This document shows positions 1 through 12,460 of a stretch of 64,000 nt of DNA, one piece after another. Every line of letters starts with the position of its first letter. Positions within the stretch are counted from its first letter, which is position 1. The stretch lies in the NCBI GenBank assembly GCA_000181795.3, contig CM012955.1:2666587-2730586 (forward strand). Direction: 5' to 3'. Both the position numbers and the translations under genes were made by a program. The notes under the pieces were generated by a model. It ran no database searches and had not been told where the DNA came from. It saw only the letters and a program-made list of their open reading frames with translations. Source of the DNA: Trichinella spiralis (Eukaryota; Nematoda; Enoplea; Trichinellida; Trichinellidae).

Positions 1-1633
1 CAATAGATAACTTAAAATCACTTTTTTCAGTTCATGCAACACAAATTGATAATGAATCATTTGACATTGAATAATAGCAGTTCCTGCTATTTCATTAAAA
101 TTATTGCATTACTGCATGAAATTTTTATAAAGAAAGTCACGCATAAAAAACATATTTTTCAAATCGGTTTTGGTGTATGCATTTTAGATTATAAATCTAA
201 ATTTGAAATGTACTCACTGTTTGTTGTAAATAATTGCTCACTTAAACAGGCATGCGTTGTAGATAAGATAGATAAACTGTACATTTTATTATGGAGCGCA
301 ATATTTTTGAGACATTTTTGCAAAGATGAATTTCGATGTAAATAAACAAGAAGAGAGTTCACTTTAAGTGCTATGAGTTTTGATTATTCTAACAATATTG
401 ACGAACACATCAAGTACATTAATAATATAACAACGATAAAAGCAGATAAACTATCATTATTAATGAAGTGTAATTTTTGTATCCTAAGCACAGTGCTTCT
501 TGCCATTTTTGTCGTTGTTTGGTCTGTCGAGCATCTATCCATTTATGCATTGCATATCTTTCAAATTTATTGTAAAAATTGGACTTTGGAAAAAAAATTA
601 CTGTGGAAAGCTTATTTATGTTATTTTATTTTATGGTATATTTATTATGGTTGCCTTAATCCTCTAACAATAAAATTGACTCATATTATTCAAAATGCTT
701 TTTGCATTCATCTTTCAAAAATTCACATTTCTTTGTGACCATACAAAGTATAGTTAATGTTTTCACATGGCTTATTTTCCAGTTTAATATAATGAATGTA
801 ACATAAGTGAAATGGAGCAATTACACTCGAAAAAGAAAAGATACAGTTAATAGACTTGTATTTTTTGTGATGATATTGAATGAACGGTCACGTCACGATT
901 TTGGGATATGTTATTTATTTGTCTAAGCTTACGTGTAAAATGAGTGTGAAAAACGATGTGATTCATTTATAACACTGCAGGAAGTAGAGATACTGAATTT
1001 ACCCAAAAATCCGTTTGAAAGTTGAATCATCAAAATTGCATGCATTAATCGGAAAAGTTAATCAATAATGATTCGAACAAAATGCTTACATCGTAGGTGG
1101 ACTTCGTCGGAAGCCTTATGCAATACATTACAATTCAATGACAGAGGCGATGATATCACATTGTAAAATAAATAAACAAATCAATATGTCTGCCGTAATC
1201 CTCTTTCCTTTTTTAATGAAAAAATACTGCCAGGTAATTATCGTTCTCATTCAAGCAGATGAAAAAAAAGAATAAATGAATCAAAGCAGAACAATCGAAA
1301 CGGTTAAGAATTTCAATTTGCATAATTGATACAATTCATATTAACTACATTCATAATACAGCTCTATGAACAACTTTAAGAAATTACTTTTTCAGTTTTA
1401 AAATAAAATTCACTTTAAAATATTTTCCTACTGCTATTACTGCTATCAGCCGGCAAAATTAAAAAAAAATTTACTGCATGTGATAAAAAAGAAATTAAGC
1501 ATACAAAAAAGTGCAATAAGCATTTTCATTCATCGCAGAATGCTGTTTAATTTGAATAGAAATAAACAGTGTTAAAAAACAATGATAATGAATAATAACA
1601 AAAAATGTTTTAAGTAAAATATTCCACAGTAAC
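1..1633. other. Intergenic region, no gene seen
   Basis: AT-rich sequence downstream (on the minus strand) of the KIAA1143 homologue. Two plus-strand open frames of about 100 and 120 codons exist (34-345 and 373-738), but they are rich in Ile, Phe, Lys and Leu with no recognisable motif, as expected of AT-rich chance frames. I see no RNA gene or repeat here. Confidence 0.5.
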
Positions 1634-2305
1634 TCATTCTTCTTCTTCTTCTTCTTCTTCATCATCGTTGAAGGATAACAGTCGACTCATTTGCTCATCT
1701 TTGCTTAATATAGAATCAGTATGTTTTCGTTTTCTTTCATTTGAACATGAAGATTTGCTTTCTTTTGACGAAGGCTTTTGAAATGTAATATCTCCTCTTT
1801 CTATCTTTTTTCCTAAAATGCATAATTACTAATGTACAATTCTGTTTTATCGATATGCTCATAACTGAAAACGTTTAAATTAAATAAACGTCATTACTGT
1901 TATAAACTTAACGCTATATAAATATGAATAGCTGAAATACTTTCTTCATTCTCTGCGAGTTGTTTTACTTTTTCCTTGTATTCTTCCATTGTTAAATCGC
2001 CTTCCTGAAGTACAACAACGGTCGGCTGGTCTTCAGGGCCATCTGGCCTAGAATCAGCATCGTCTGAAGTCGCTGCTTGCCGCTAAAATTGCAAACTGTA
2101 CAAAAAATTTGTTTAAATAAACAGGAATGTTTTTCATGAAAATAAAATATATGGCAGTAAAATGTTCGAAACAACAAAATTAATACTGCACCTTCGAATC
2201 AATAGTAGGAGGTGGCTTATATCCCAATTTCTCTTTGATTGCTCTCAGAAATGGAGGTTCCTGAGGCTTGCTGTAAACAATTCCACTTCGTCTTCCTGAT
2301 GCCAT
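1634..2305 (-). CDS. KIAA1143 homologue (DUF4604-type protein), complete, 3 exons
   Basis: Coding exons on the minus strand are 2192-2305, 1941-2082 and 1634-1812, joined by GT-AG introns. They total 435 nt and encode 144 residues; human KIAA1143 has about 154. The N-terminus (MASGRRSGIVYSKPQEPPFL, then RAIKEKLGYKP) matches the human opening, in which a YxRPxEPxFL motif is followed by FKERVGY. The central PTVVVLQEGDLTMEEY matches human PQVVVLKKGDLSVEEV. A later ITFQKP matches IIYRKP, and the end (RLLSFNDDE plus a Glu run) matches SLLSFDNEDENE. These points were read directly from the sequence. The molecular function of the family is not established to my knowledge; the middle is charged and probably disordered. 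The start is the only Met that gives the conserved N-terminal block. Confidence 0.9.
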
Positions 2306-5300
2306 TGTATTACAAGTAGAAAACAAATTTTACCAGGAAAGTTGCACTAAAAGTATTACAAATGCATTACAAATGCCAAACATACAATGTTTTGCACATA
2401 GTGAAAGATATCATTGAATGAATTCTAAACTTCTGCTCAGTAAACATTGGAAATAATATATATTTTATAATTAACACGGCGATGTACTAAATATTTCTAA
2501 AAATTTGAAATGCAATTGTTCAATTTAAAAGAAAAAATGTTACTGTATGTCACTGGAAATGTAAAGAAAAGTAGGTATTGAGCAAAACAAACACCACATT
2601 CTTATAATTGTTTTTAGCTTAAATAATATTTTGCCCATCGTTTCATATTTAATACAATATAAATTTATCCAATATTAAACTTTTTGAAACAGATTTCACA
2701 TAAACAGAATCATCTTTTAAAATTGTTCATTTTTTACTTTTAACTATTGTTTTGTTTTTAACAGCATTATTATAATTAAATTTTATGTCCACTTATAACT
2801 TTTTTACTTCAAATAGGAATAAGATTAACTGTAAGATGACAGTTTAGAAAAAATGATAAAAATCATTTCTTCACATGAACATGATTTTCCAATTGTTTTT
2901 ATTCATATGGTAGTCGTGAAGATTTTTAATGTGTCACTGATGGCTTGGAATTTGTTCTTGAAAATAATATTGTTTGAACTGTTTTTATCTTCATTCTAAA
3001 TAAACAGTACAGACAAGATTGTCAATTCGAAATTTACTTTATTTGAAAAAGATTTAACTGTTACACCAATGATAATCATAAATTACGTAAACAAAGAAAC
3101 GAATGCCTTTATTAAACATAGAATGAACTTATAAATTTGTTGCAATCTAGATTCTCAAACAATCGCTGTTAAATAAGAAGTGGGTTATTATCTTTTGTAA
3201 AATGGAGATTTCGCTAATAATAACAATGAGAGTGATGCTGTGAATGAGGTATTAGTCGTAATTATTTTGAAGGATATGTATTGAAAATTTGCAAAAATAA
3301 ACTTCGACATACAATATCCGATCATTGCATGTGAAAAATATCGTGACGGAGCAGTCAAGATTATTTCGCATTTTATACAAAATGTGCATTTATTCAGCAT
3401 GAAAACAAAAAAGATGCTGAAAGTAAAACATGTTACGCTTGTAGTGCTGCGCCCTTTCCTTTGCTTTGTTGAAGAAGAAGTCGTTTGCTTTAATTTTTGT
3501 AGTTGTAAATCTGGAAATGAAGATTATTTTTAATCGTAAAATTCTCTAGAGCTATGCAAATAGGTTTCAAGTGTTCTGGTTGTATAGCAATACTGCCACG
3601 CTATTGAGTCGTTGAAAAGATCATTACCAGTCGTCGATTGCTCGAAGCAAGCTGTTTTTACACTGATCATTTATTCGCAATATGCTGATGATTATGGGTT
3701 TTTTGTTTTAAAATAGCAAGCATGCAAGACGATTAAAACGTGAAATAGAATCATCAAGTGGAGATTTGTGCTATGATCTATTCTTTGTCATTTGGTATCT
3801 GAAGTGAAATTTAAATTAAATTTTATTAATGCGATGCTTGTTCTTTTAGCAGCTGTTGGCGTATTTGAAAACGTTAAGTTTGGGTAATTTTTAAATTCAG
3901 GGCTAAATTTTGCGACAGCCGTCAGTTCACTCGACGATTAGTATATTCCAAGAATCGGTTAATGCGTTATTCTTTTTAATTATCAGTTGCCGATTGTCAG
4001 CTGGTGAATATTTTTCAATGTTTAGTGATGTAAAATGACTTAGTATGCGTATTTTTGGCGTCAACTACTTTGCAAATGTGGACCTTATTTCTTTTTGAAA
4101 CATCTCCTCGACAATGAAGTGCATTATTATAACTTTTTCAAAAGCAGAACTTTTATATAGTTGTTATCGAGTTTCTGGTTTAAAATATTTGCATTCAAAT
4201 TTAGCTTCTACTATCGGTCAAACGTTCATTCATTTCTTTTGCACAACCTGCGGTTAATCCATAAATACAACAACGTGATAGCGTTGCTAGATTGGCGTCA
4301 ACATTTTGCTAATACCAGATAATCATCGGTTGAAGCACAACAGACGACATCTATTTGCATTTCTGAGCAAATAAAAAACAAAAAGTGTTTGATATCGCCT
4401 GTTTGATAAAATAAATATATCTAAATTTTATATTATTATATACGAAGAGGAAGTGAAGCATTTGAAGATTCACTCGAAATTTTGATAAAAAATATTAAGA
4501 GAAAAATTCCAGTTTAATGTTTAAACTTTTACTAGCATGTTTATTCATTGATGAGAAAGCTTTTGGAAACGTGATAGATAATTTTAAATAAAAAAGTGCG
4601 AAATAATTTCACTTGTTTAGCTTTGTTTTTCATTGTCATGTCATACATTTTATTATTTGATAACATCATAGCAAAACAGTTTGTCAATGTAATTATGAAT
4701 ATTTTTGCTTTTACATCATATTGAATAAATTGCAAACAATCTACTGATAAATTTGTTTGTCAATAAAATGGAAATATGTATACACGTGAAGACAAAGGGT
4801 TTTATAGCAAAATAAAAATGAGCAAATATTTTATAATAAAACTTTTTATTGTGGAGTGGAACGTGAAAATTTTCATCGTCATTGAGCAAATGTTTCGTAG
4901 AACATTCCATTCACCTAATCAGGTAGTTCAATTTGTGAATATTGAAAATTTCCAATCAGTCATAAAGCAATATTGATATTTGAAAATTTGAGCTCCAAAT
5001 ATCTGATAAATGAGAACAGTTTCTATGTGTGCAGTTTGTTTGAATACTGCCACTGTTTTAAGCAGTGATGCAATTATTTGGACAGACGATTATTGATATT
5101 CGTACTGATTTATAATGTGATGCTAGGTGATACTCTTTTCATCAAGCGAACACTTGGAATAACCAGTTTAAAGTACGCCTTGAGTATTTATATTTCGAAT
5201 TGTACAGACAATATCAAAAGCCAGATTTTGTACTGTCCAAGAATTTCTCAACACACGCAAAGCATTCCGAGAGAAGCGCTTTTGAATTTCATTTTACATT

Positions 5301-6628
5301 TGTGATTGATAACAAGAATTCATAATTGGGAAGTCATTAGCAATGACAATAATTTCAGATTGGAAATGATTACCATGAGAAAAACTATGCTAATGGTTTT
5401 TTTCAATGAATTTAGCTGATATTATTGAAGCGTATTGAACAATTCACAAGAAAAAGCAAAGACACCTTTGAGCAGGTATATTTTGAAATTCAAATTTCAA
5501 TTATTCAGTTCTTCAAAATTCCAAACAAAGTGCTCATTATTCTTTTTTTCTTTTGCTTAATTTATCGCATAATGAAATTGAAGCTGTGAACAAGTGAAAT
5601 AATAACCACAGAAGCGTTCAGTATTAATAATAATAATCGTTCAAAATAATTCTCAAATTTCTCTCTGAATAGCCTTTTTAATTAATTGTCAATGACCCTT
5701 TTCATCTTTTTCATTGACAAAATTATTTTTTCAATGAAAAACAAAAAGACCCTTTTCTTAACTTTTCATTTGCATTTATTCATCATTTTCTCATTTGCAT
5801 GTCTTGTCACAGGCTAGTGAAAATTTGTTCGTGATCAGTTGGTTTGTTTAGTTTTGTTAGAACAAAACGAGGAGAAAAAACTGAAAGGTAAAATTGATTT
5901 TATAAAAATAATGACTTTTGCGTTTCGCATTTGCTGAATGAACGAGTGAATATTTGATATGATGATGAAGGTAATTTGTCGATAGGTCTTTTTGATAATT
6001 ATTTATATTGTCTGTACAATGGCAGAGATTTTATTAATTTTTCTTTTCTTTTACCTCTATTTATTGGTTTGCATTATTTGATCAAGTGATTGAAGTGGAT
6101 TAGTTGCTTTTAAAATCACTTACAGGATTGTGCGCAAAAACGCAAAAGGTGCTTTCAATGCGCTCCATATTGCAGCGTGTGCTTTGTTGCTCAGATTGAT
6201 GCTCTGCTTTCAAATCCCTCTACAGTTGACGTAATCGTATCAACGTTGTTTTAATTAAAAAAATAAAATTTTAAATGTTGTAATAATGATAATAAAAGAT
6301 TGACGATTATTTTTTTATGAATTTTTTTAAATTGCAAAATTTCATTGTATAAATGAAATTTTTTTAATTACTGTTTTAACCTAATTTTCTACAAAAAAAT
6401 CCTACTGTAGGTTGTCATAAGGTAATTTCGAGCGTCAGTCGCGACGCGTGGTCATAGTTTGAAGGTATCGACGAGTGGAAGACCGACTCGAGGCGGCCGT
6501 TTCGGTCTGCTGTAATTCTGAGCGATATTTTGGGTAAATATTTGGTAATTTATGTTTTTCCAGTTTCGAACGTTTATTATTATTCTTTTTTGTGCCAGCT
6601 TGTTGGACAGGTGACTTCAAGCAATGGT
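2306..6628. other. Divergent upstream region between the KIAA1143 homologue and lin-41
   Basis: About 4.3 kb without a convincing coding exon. It should hold the promoters of both flanking genes. Exon-like pieces with good splice borders but no conserved coding content lie at about 5812-5887 and 6421-6534 and may be 5' UTR exons of lin-41. The stretch just before the lin-41 coding exon (about 6420-6535) is richer in CG dinucleotides than its surroundings, which would suit a transcription start. These assignments are inference. Confidence 0.35.
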
Positions 6629-9600
6629 ATGACATCGGATTTTAGTGCATGTCGGCAGGGCGGCGTCAGAACGCCGCTCAGTTTTCGCCATGCAATGGAC
6701 ACATGCGTCCGCTGCGGTAGGCCGGCTACGGTTGTGGCCAGTTTGAAGCAGCTGAATTGTGCGCATCTTATTTGTGCTGGTTGTGCGCATGTTCGAGGTC
6801 TGGGAGCTTGTCCGCTTTGTATGCCGCTTAAAGAAGGCAGTTATGAAATGTTAGCTTGCCGTCTGTCGAACAGCACTACCTCTGCGGACGCCTCAGGCCG
6901 GTCGAGTGTTGTCAGTCAGCAGCAGCAGCAACAGCAGCAGCAGCTGTTCAACAATGATCAACTGTGCCCAGCTACCTCAAGCCCCGCTGTGTCCAGATTC
7001 TATGCGCCTGTGCAGGATACAAGTCTACCTCCGGTTGATTTAAAATTGCAACGTAAAAGTTATATTATTATTATTTTGTCGTTTCAATTGCAGGCGTGTA
7101 CAGCTGATTCACATTCTGGTAGCTTTTTACCAACTACTACTATTACTACTACCTCTGCCGTCCCGCAAACGCAGTTTAGTGGATATCGTATTCCGACTGC
7201 TTTACCTCGTCCAAATTGCAGCGGTTGTATGGGCGGAGTGAGAGCGATTGCAAAATGTGAAGACTGTCAAGAATTTCTGTGTGCCGACTGCGCAAATTGT
7301 CATCACCGGACTGTGGGCGTTAAGCCGCATCGTATTTTAGATTTGTTTTCAAATTCTGTTCACAATTACAATTCTTCTGATTTTAATTATCATACAAATT
7401 CTCAGCAACAACAACAACAGTGTGCTCTGACACGAATGTCTCAGCTGAGCTTATGTAATGGAATGAACGATCATGGAATATCGCTTTGCAAGTGAGCAGT
7501 GTTTATTCGGTTGTTCTCCTTATTTCTTTAATATTGTTTCAGCGTTCATTTGACGGATTATACGCATATTTTTTGCGATGGCTGCCTAACATTCATCTGC
7601 CCCAAATGTGCCGTTGACCATCATGGTCACGGTCTTCGCACTACCGGTGGAAGTTTAATATCTCCGGCTAATGAGATGGACGTGAAAAATACTCGTCGAC
7701 TGTTGAATTCAGGACATATGCATTTGAAGCTGGTCACCGACAGTCTGGATTCAGTGAATCGAATGGGCAACAGACTCGAATCCCGTGTGACTGGACTGGT
7801 CAAAGATATACAGACCATTTCGCAGACATTGATCAACGCTCTCGAAGAACGTCGTCTGAAGTGGTTGGAACAATTGCAAAGTTGGCGTGTGTTGAGAATG
7901 GGCAAATTGTCAATGTGCGAGGAGCATCTCAGGCATTACCGTGATCGAATCCAAATAGCCGTGGCCAAGTTGGAAAATTTGGGCTCCTTGAACACCGCCG
8001 ACAGTGATTTATGGCACCACGAGCTCGAAGAATGCATCAGAACATTTCCCTATGAGCTGATGCCTCACGAAGATGACAACCTCGCGTTTTTGTCACCCAA
8101 GCCGTTCATTTTGATGACCATACAACAAGCCGGTGGTTTGAAAACCAACGCCAGTCCGATTCATTCGGTCGTTTACGGTGAAAATGGTCGCCAATGTGTC
8201 AAAGGTATCGTATGTTCGTTTTGTTTTTTTTTGTTTCTTCTTCTTCTTTCATATTATCTTTTTTCGACCATATTACAATACATGGATATTTTTTGTTTAA
8301 TAATTGTATGTTTTGTTTTGGAAAAATCACATCCGGTTTTACAAGGAAACGAAAATTGGTGACGTATAAAAATTGCTTGCTTAAATAAGTACAGTGATGT
8401 ATGCGATAATTGTGTGGGAGAAACGAGCAATAAGAATAAAAATGGTGACGTTTGAATTTTAAGTAGGGACAGGTTTCAGTTGTTACCTTATCCAAGGTTA
8501 TTGCATAAAAAATGTTTTTGTTCATACATTTATTGATTTTACTGTCGAGTAATTAAGGAAAAGCCTGAGGGTTGTGATAATGTTAATGAAACAGGGGAAA
8601 GATATCTATATGTATATATATGTGTATATATGGATGTACGTATGTTGTATATGTACATCCTGAAATTGGAAATTGGCCAAAGGGAGGATTGTATGTCAAC
8701 GGCAGTTGTTACAGACAAGCAATTGTTCGTCCCTGGCACAGTGTATTTTTTTTTTGTGTTTCTATTTCGACTGCTTTTGGTCAATGCACTTTCAGTGGAA
8801 AACTGGTGTTTCTTTCATTCTGGTTACAAAAATGATAATAATAATAGCAGAGTACTGTAATTGTTTTCATTTTTCCATTTTATAATTGATTCAAGTTAGA
8901 ATTTTTAAATTTCAAATTGATTATAAAAAGAGAAAAAAAATACATTTATTACATATTTGCATATTATTGATGTTGGTTGAATGGAGAATAATTTTGTTAT
9001 TTAGCGAACGTGTCGCTGTGAAAGTCGATTTACAAGGTTTCCCTTGCGGAAATTGTCACTTTTGAGAATTCGTTCACCTTTACAAGGAAAATTTGAATTA
9101 TCTTTTATTAATTTCACAATGCGTCCGTCATTCAAAAGTACAATCAAAGAAGATGTTATATATATTTTGAAATGAAGTTCAAAAAAAGAGAAATTAATGA
9201 AAATAAATATGCTGTGACGTAAAATGATGATTGAAATCTCTGAAGAGAAGAAATTGTACTTGAAGATTAATAAATAATGAAATTTTACAATATTAGAATG
9301 GAGATGATTTGATTTAGTTGGGAGCAATAGAAGAAGGGTAAAAATTTCTTTTCCAAGCCAATTGTCGGGTAATTGATTGTCATCAAATCAGGATTTTGGT
9401 CGGTTGACAGAATTGCATTGTTTTCAGGAAGATTTGTTTCTTTTTTTTTTGAAAATCATATTCAAAAGTTGCTTTGATTACGCACAGTTGAGCTAGATCA
9501 AATTGCCTTTCGATGTGAATGATGTGGTGCAGAGAGGGAGAGAGAGATGTTGTATTCGTACCGTTGTAGCACGTGATTGGATACGGTTGATTGTGAATCG

Positions 9601-10875
9601 GTTTGCTGTTTTCAAATTGTATAATTTTTGTGCTTCCTTTTTGCAGATGCAAATGTCATGTACATGGTGGAGACGATAGATTATTTCAATCAACCGCTGC
9701 GCGTGGGCGGGGATTTGGTCAGCGGGGTGGTTCAACAGCCGAACGGTGTTTTCGAGTACATGCAGGTTGTGGACCGCAACGACGGCAAGTATACTTGCAC
9801 CTTCACACCCAGAATGGAAGGTGAACATTTGGTACGTGTCTCGGTTAGCATGGTGGTATATGCATTGTGTATTGTATGTTTGTTTGTTTGTTTGTTGAAG
9901 GTCAGCTTGTTCGTACGGGGACAGGCGATGCCGAATTGTCCGCTGAAGTTGTCGGTCAATGGGGGACGCAGCTATTTAACTGTCAGCGGTCGCTATCCGA
10001 CCAATCGGTTCTGCTCGCAGGGCAGCGGCGACGGTCAGCTCTACCGACCCTGGGGCATTGCTTGTGACAAGCTGAATCGAATCATCGTCGCCGATCGTAC
10101 CAACCACCGGATTCAGATATTCGACAGCGAGGGCAGGTTCTTGACAAAGTTCGGCTGTCAGGGCTGCCGGGACGGTCAGTTCGACCGACCGGCGGGTGTG
10201 GCGGTGACCAGCTCCAACGACATCGTCGTTGTCGACAAGGACAACCACCGGGTGCAAGTGTTCACATCGAACGGTCTGTTCAAGCTGAAATTCGGCGAAA
10301 AGGGCCGCGACGTCGGCCAGTTCAATTATCCCTGGGGCGTGGCCGTCTCGCCCGACGACATCATCGCCGTCTCAGACACTCGCAACCACCGCGTTCAACT
10401 GTTCACCGCCAACGGCCTGTTCTGGCGCAAGTTCGGATACGAGCAGGCATTGTATTACAAGCAGTTCGACTCGCCCCGGGGTGTGGCGTTCGGTCCGGAC
10501 GGGCGTCGGCTCTTCTGCACCGACTTCAACAACCACCGTCTGGTCGTGTACGACTTGGCCGCCGGCCGGGTGACCATGCACGGTGTCGAAGGCGACGCCG
10601 AGGCTCATTTCCGTCGTCCGCAAGGAATCGACGTCGACACCCAGGGCAATTTGTTCGTTGCCGACAGTCGCAACAATCGGATTCAAATTTTCTCGCCTCA
10701 GATGAACTTCATCGCTTCAATCGACTGCGGTCGCGGCACCAGTATCGCCAACGGCACCGCCAACCAGCACCACCACGGTCGGCCGTTCATGGACACGCCC
10801 ACCGACGTCTGCGTCTCACCGGACGGCAAGGTTTACGTGGTCGACTTTGGAAACAATCGTATACTAGTATTTTGA
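6629..10875 (+). CDS. lin-41: LIN-41/TRIM71-type RING, B-box, filamin and NHL protein
   Basis: RNA-binding TRIM-NHL regulator; in other animals it represses differentiation mRNAs and is itself repressed by let-7. Exons 6629-7491, 7543-8204, 9647-9831 and 9901-10875 join in frame to 894 residues. RING residues 25-63 keep all C3HC4 ligands (CVRC, CAHLICAGC, CPLC). B-box 1 is near 197-236 (CSGC, CEDC, CADC) and B-box 2 at 287-318, split by intron 1 (C|NVHLTDY, CDGC, CPKC). A coiled coil follows near 350-430, then a filamin-type Ig fold near 509-590. Six NHL repeats span 601-894 (DGQFDRPAGVAV, NHRVQVF) and end in the family's terminal FGNNRILVF. A 51-nt segment, 7053-7103, looks like a further in-frame intron and is counted here as coding. 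The NHL exon is much richer in GC than the rest of the gene. The start chosen is the first in-frame Met after a likely acceptor at 6610; Met at 6692 just before the RING is an alternative. Confidence 0.93.
7053..7103 (+). other. Optional in-frame intron in lin-41 linker
   Basis: This segment begins GTAAAAGT and ends TACAG. It is 51 nt long, has no in-frame stop, and its core is a T-rich run coding for Ile, Ser and Phe inside an otherwise hydrophilic linker between RING and B-box 1. Using the nearer AG at 7092-7093 would give 41 nt and break the frame, so 7103 is the only frame-preserving acceptor nearby. Whether it is spliced cannot be told from sequence. Confidence 0.45.
8205..9646 (+). other. 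Large lin-41 intron (1,442 nt)
   Basis: The intron begins GTATCG after the codon fragment of Lys-Asp and ends in a T-rich TTTTTGCAG. It sits between the coiled-coil exon and the filamin exon and holds an imperfect (TA)n tract near 8605-8660. I saw no conserved coding exon inside. It is by far the longest intron of this gene. Confidence 0.75.
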
Positions 10876-10913
10876 TCAGTCTGTATTTTCTTTCTCTTAC
10901 CACTGTGTCGACT

Positions 10914-10924
10914 CTACTACCCTC
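10914..10924 (+). promoter_or_regulatory. Candidate let-7 complementary site near the lin-41 stop codon
   Basis: CTACTACCCTC starts 39 nt after the end of the stop codon. Removing one C leaves CTACTACCTC, the complement of let-7 nucleotides 2-11. A single bulged base inside the seed pairing is also a feature of one of the two validated let-7 sites in C. elegans lin-41. The base match is seen in the sequence; function is inference. Confidence 0.35.
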
Positions 10925-11217
10925 TTCGATTGGCAATTTTTCTTTTATCATTTCCACTGGTGCAACATTTATTTTTCCACACACCCACCACATGCACATA
11001 CAGAAATGTACATTTGACATGCAAAGGTAGAGGGTGGGCTCACAGAGTTCGGCCGGTTTGTATTTGTTCTTCTTTTTTTTATTGTTTTAATTATTGATTA
11101 ATTATTTCCGACGATGAGACCTCTGGTCTGCTTGGGAGATGATGTTTCGTTTGAAAAATTTCTTCATTCCGTTGCCATGGGCAGAATTTTATTCATTTCC
11201 AATCACAGTGTGACGAT

Positions 11218-11276
<59 letters not shown>

Positions 11277-11886
11277 TGAGTGCAAGAAGCAAAATACAAC
11301 GCGTTGATTGTTCTGCGATGACAACAGACACACAGTGTACGCGTTTTTCACACTAATTAATTATCCAATATGAAAAATATCCATTTCTGACAATTTCAAC
11401 GCCTCTACTTTCATTTTCAAGCTTCAGCTTCATTTTACCGTTCAACTTTGCTATTCCACGTTCGTCTATTTTCTTTGTTTCAACTTGTTTGTTTGTTCTC
11501 TGTTTGTTTGTTTGTTTGTTTGTTTGTTCTGTTGTTCTGTTTTGCTCCAACGGAACGGAAATAGCGGGATCCCAGCTCCCACCCTCCTTCCCTACCTGCC
11601 TGCTGTTCAGCATTCATTCATTGTTGGATAGGAAACTAGCGGAACTGAATTCAACAATTTTCAACTTTCATCTGTCCCTCTCTGCCTCTCTGTTCTCTTC
11701 ATCAGATTTTTACAAACTTTACCACCGGTATTCGTCGATTACTGGTAGATGATATTCTTTTTTCTTTCTTTTTTTTCAACAATTAATTTTCTCTTTTTTT
11801 GGTGAAAAATTTGGCTTTATCTAAAAAGAAAGAAAAAGAATTGTCATATGGCGTGTGAAATTTTTTATCATCAACTCACCCTAATA

Positions 11887-11915
11887 ACCTACCTACTACC
11901 TACCTACCTACCTAC
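11887..11915 (+). repeat. (CCTA)n tract containing an 11-nt let-7 complement
   Basis: The tract reads as ACCT/CCTA units. Positions 11891-11901 (ACCTACTACCT) are complementary to let-7 nucleotides 3-13, with the base opposite let-7 nucleotide 2 mismatched. A second, longer pure (CCTA)n tract lies at 12432-12460. Confidence 0.6.
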
Positions 11916-12431
11916 ATACTCATCAAAATTAATACGTCGCTACTGTCATCAGAACGGTATTTCTCACTACACATGTGTAGCACAATGTATTTCACCATTA
12001 TCGCTGCAATTTAGCAACGAACGAACCAAACTGACATTTGCTTCATCATTATCATATAATCATCATCATCTTCTTCTTCTTATTCTTCTCTTGTTGATGG
12101 GAAATATCTTTCTTTCATCATTCATTCATTATATATACATACATATACATATGTGGTCATTTTTGAGGTGTTTTTTAAATTGTCATTATTCTCATCTGTA
12201 AAACAGGTGTTTTGTCCGCTTTTACGCTTAGCTTATGATGATGTGATGTTGACACGCTTGTTTAATTCAATACATGCGTTGTTCTTCTTTTTCGCTAGCC
12301 ATTTTTGTGACGTGATGATGACAATAATGTGTAATATGGAACGAATCAATTCGGCTTTTGTTTATTGATTAATAATAATTACTGTCTTTGCTTTCCGTTG
12401 GGTTTCAAATGAAAAAAAAATTTCCATCTTT

Positions 12432-12460
12432 CCTACCTACCTACCTACCTACCTACCTAC
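12432..12460 (+). repeat. (CCTA)n microsatellite
   Basis: Seven tandem CCTA units in the presumed lin-41 3' UTR. Each unit gives partial pairing with the GGUAG core of let-7, but none gives a full seed match. Confidence 0.8.

Noticed and set aside
34-738. Two plus-strand open frames of about 100 and 120 codons at the window start
   Set aside because: Their residue mix (Ile, Phe, Lys, Leu) is what AT-rich DNA gives by chance, and no motif, splice pattern or conserved block is visible.
2553-2577. Sequence resembling mature miR-1 (TGGAAATGTAAAGAA)
   Set aside because: It differs from miR-1 by an inserted base and later changes, and the flanks do not fold back into a precursor hairpin.
3420-3520. 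Minus-strand exon-like piece (LQLQKLKQTTSSSTKQRKG) after an acceptor-like TTCCAG
   Set aside because: The frame runs on into low-complexity sequence, no partner exon was found, and no family fits.
3870-3905. Minus-strand AATTACCCAA resembling part of the nematode SL1 spliced leader
   Set aside because: Only the core matches. There is no clear donor plus Sm-site arrangement or hairpins after it, so it is not a convincing SL RNA gene.
6120-6250. Cys-rich plus-strand frame (CAQKRKRCFQCAPYCSVC) after an acceptor-like site
   Set aside because: It ends after about 43 codons, pairs with no upstream exon, and its Cys spacing fits no domain I know.
7053-7093. 41-nt intron in lin-41 using the first AG
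   Set aside because: It would put the B-box exon out of frame and give a stop soon after; either the 51-nt alternative or no intron keeps the frame.
9867-10067. Overlapping open frames on both strands of the lin-41 NHL exon
   Set aside because: They are shadows of the GC-rich coding exon in other frames.
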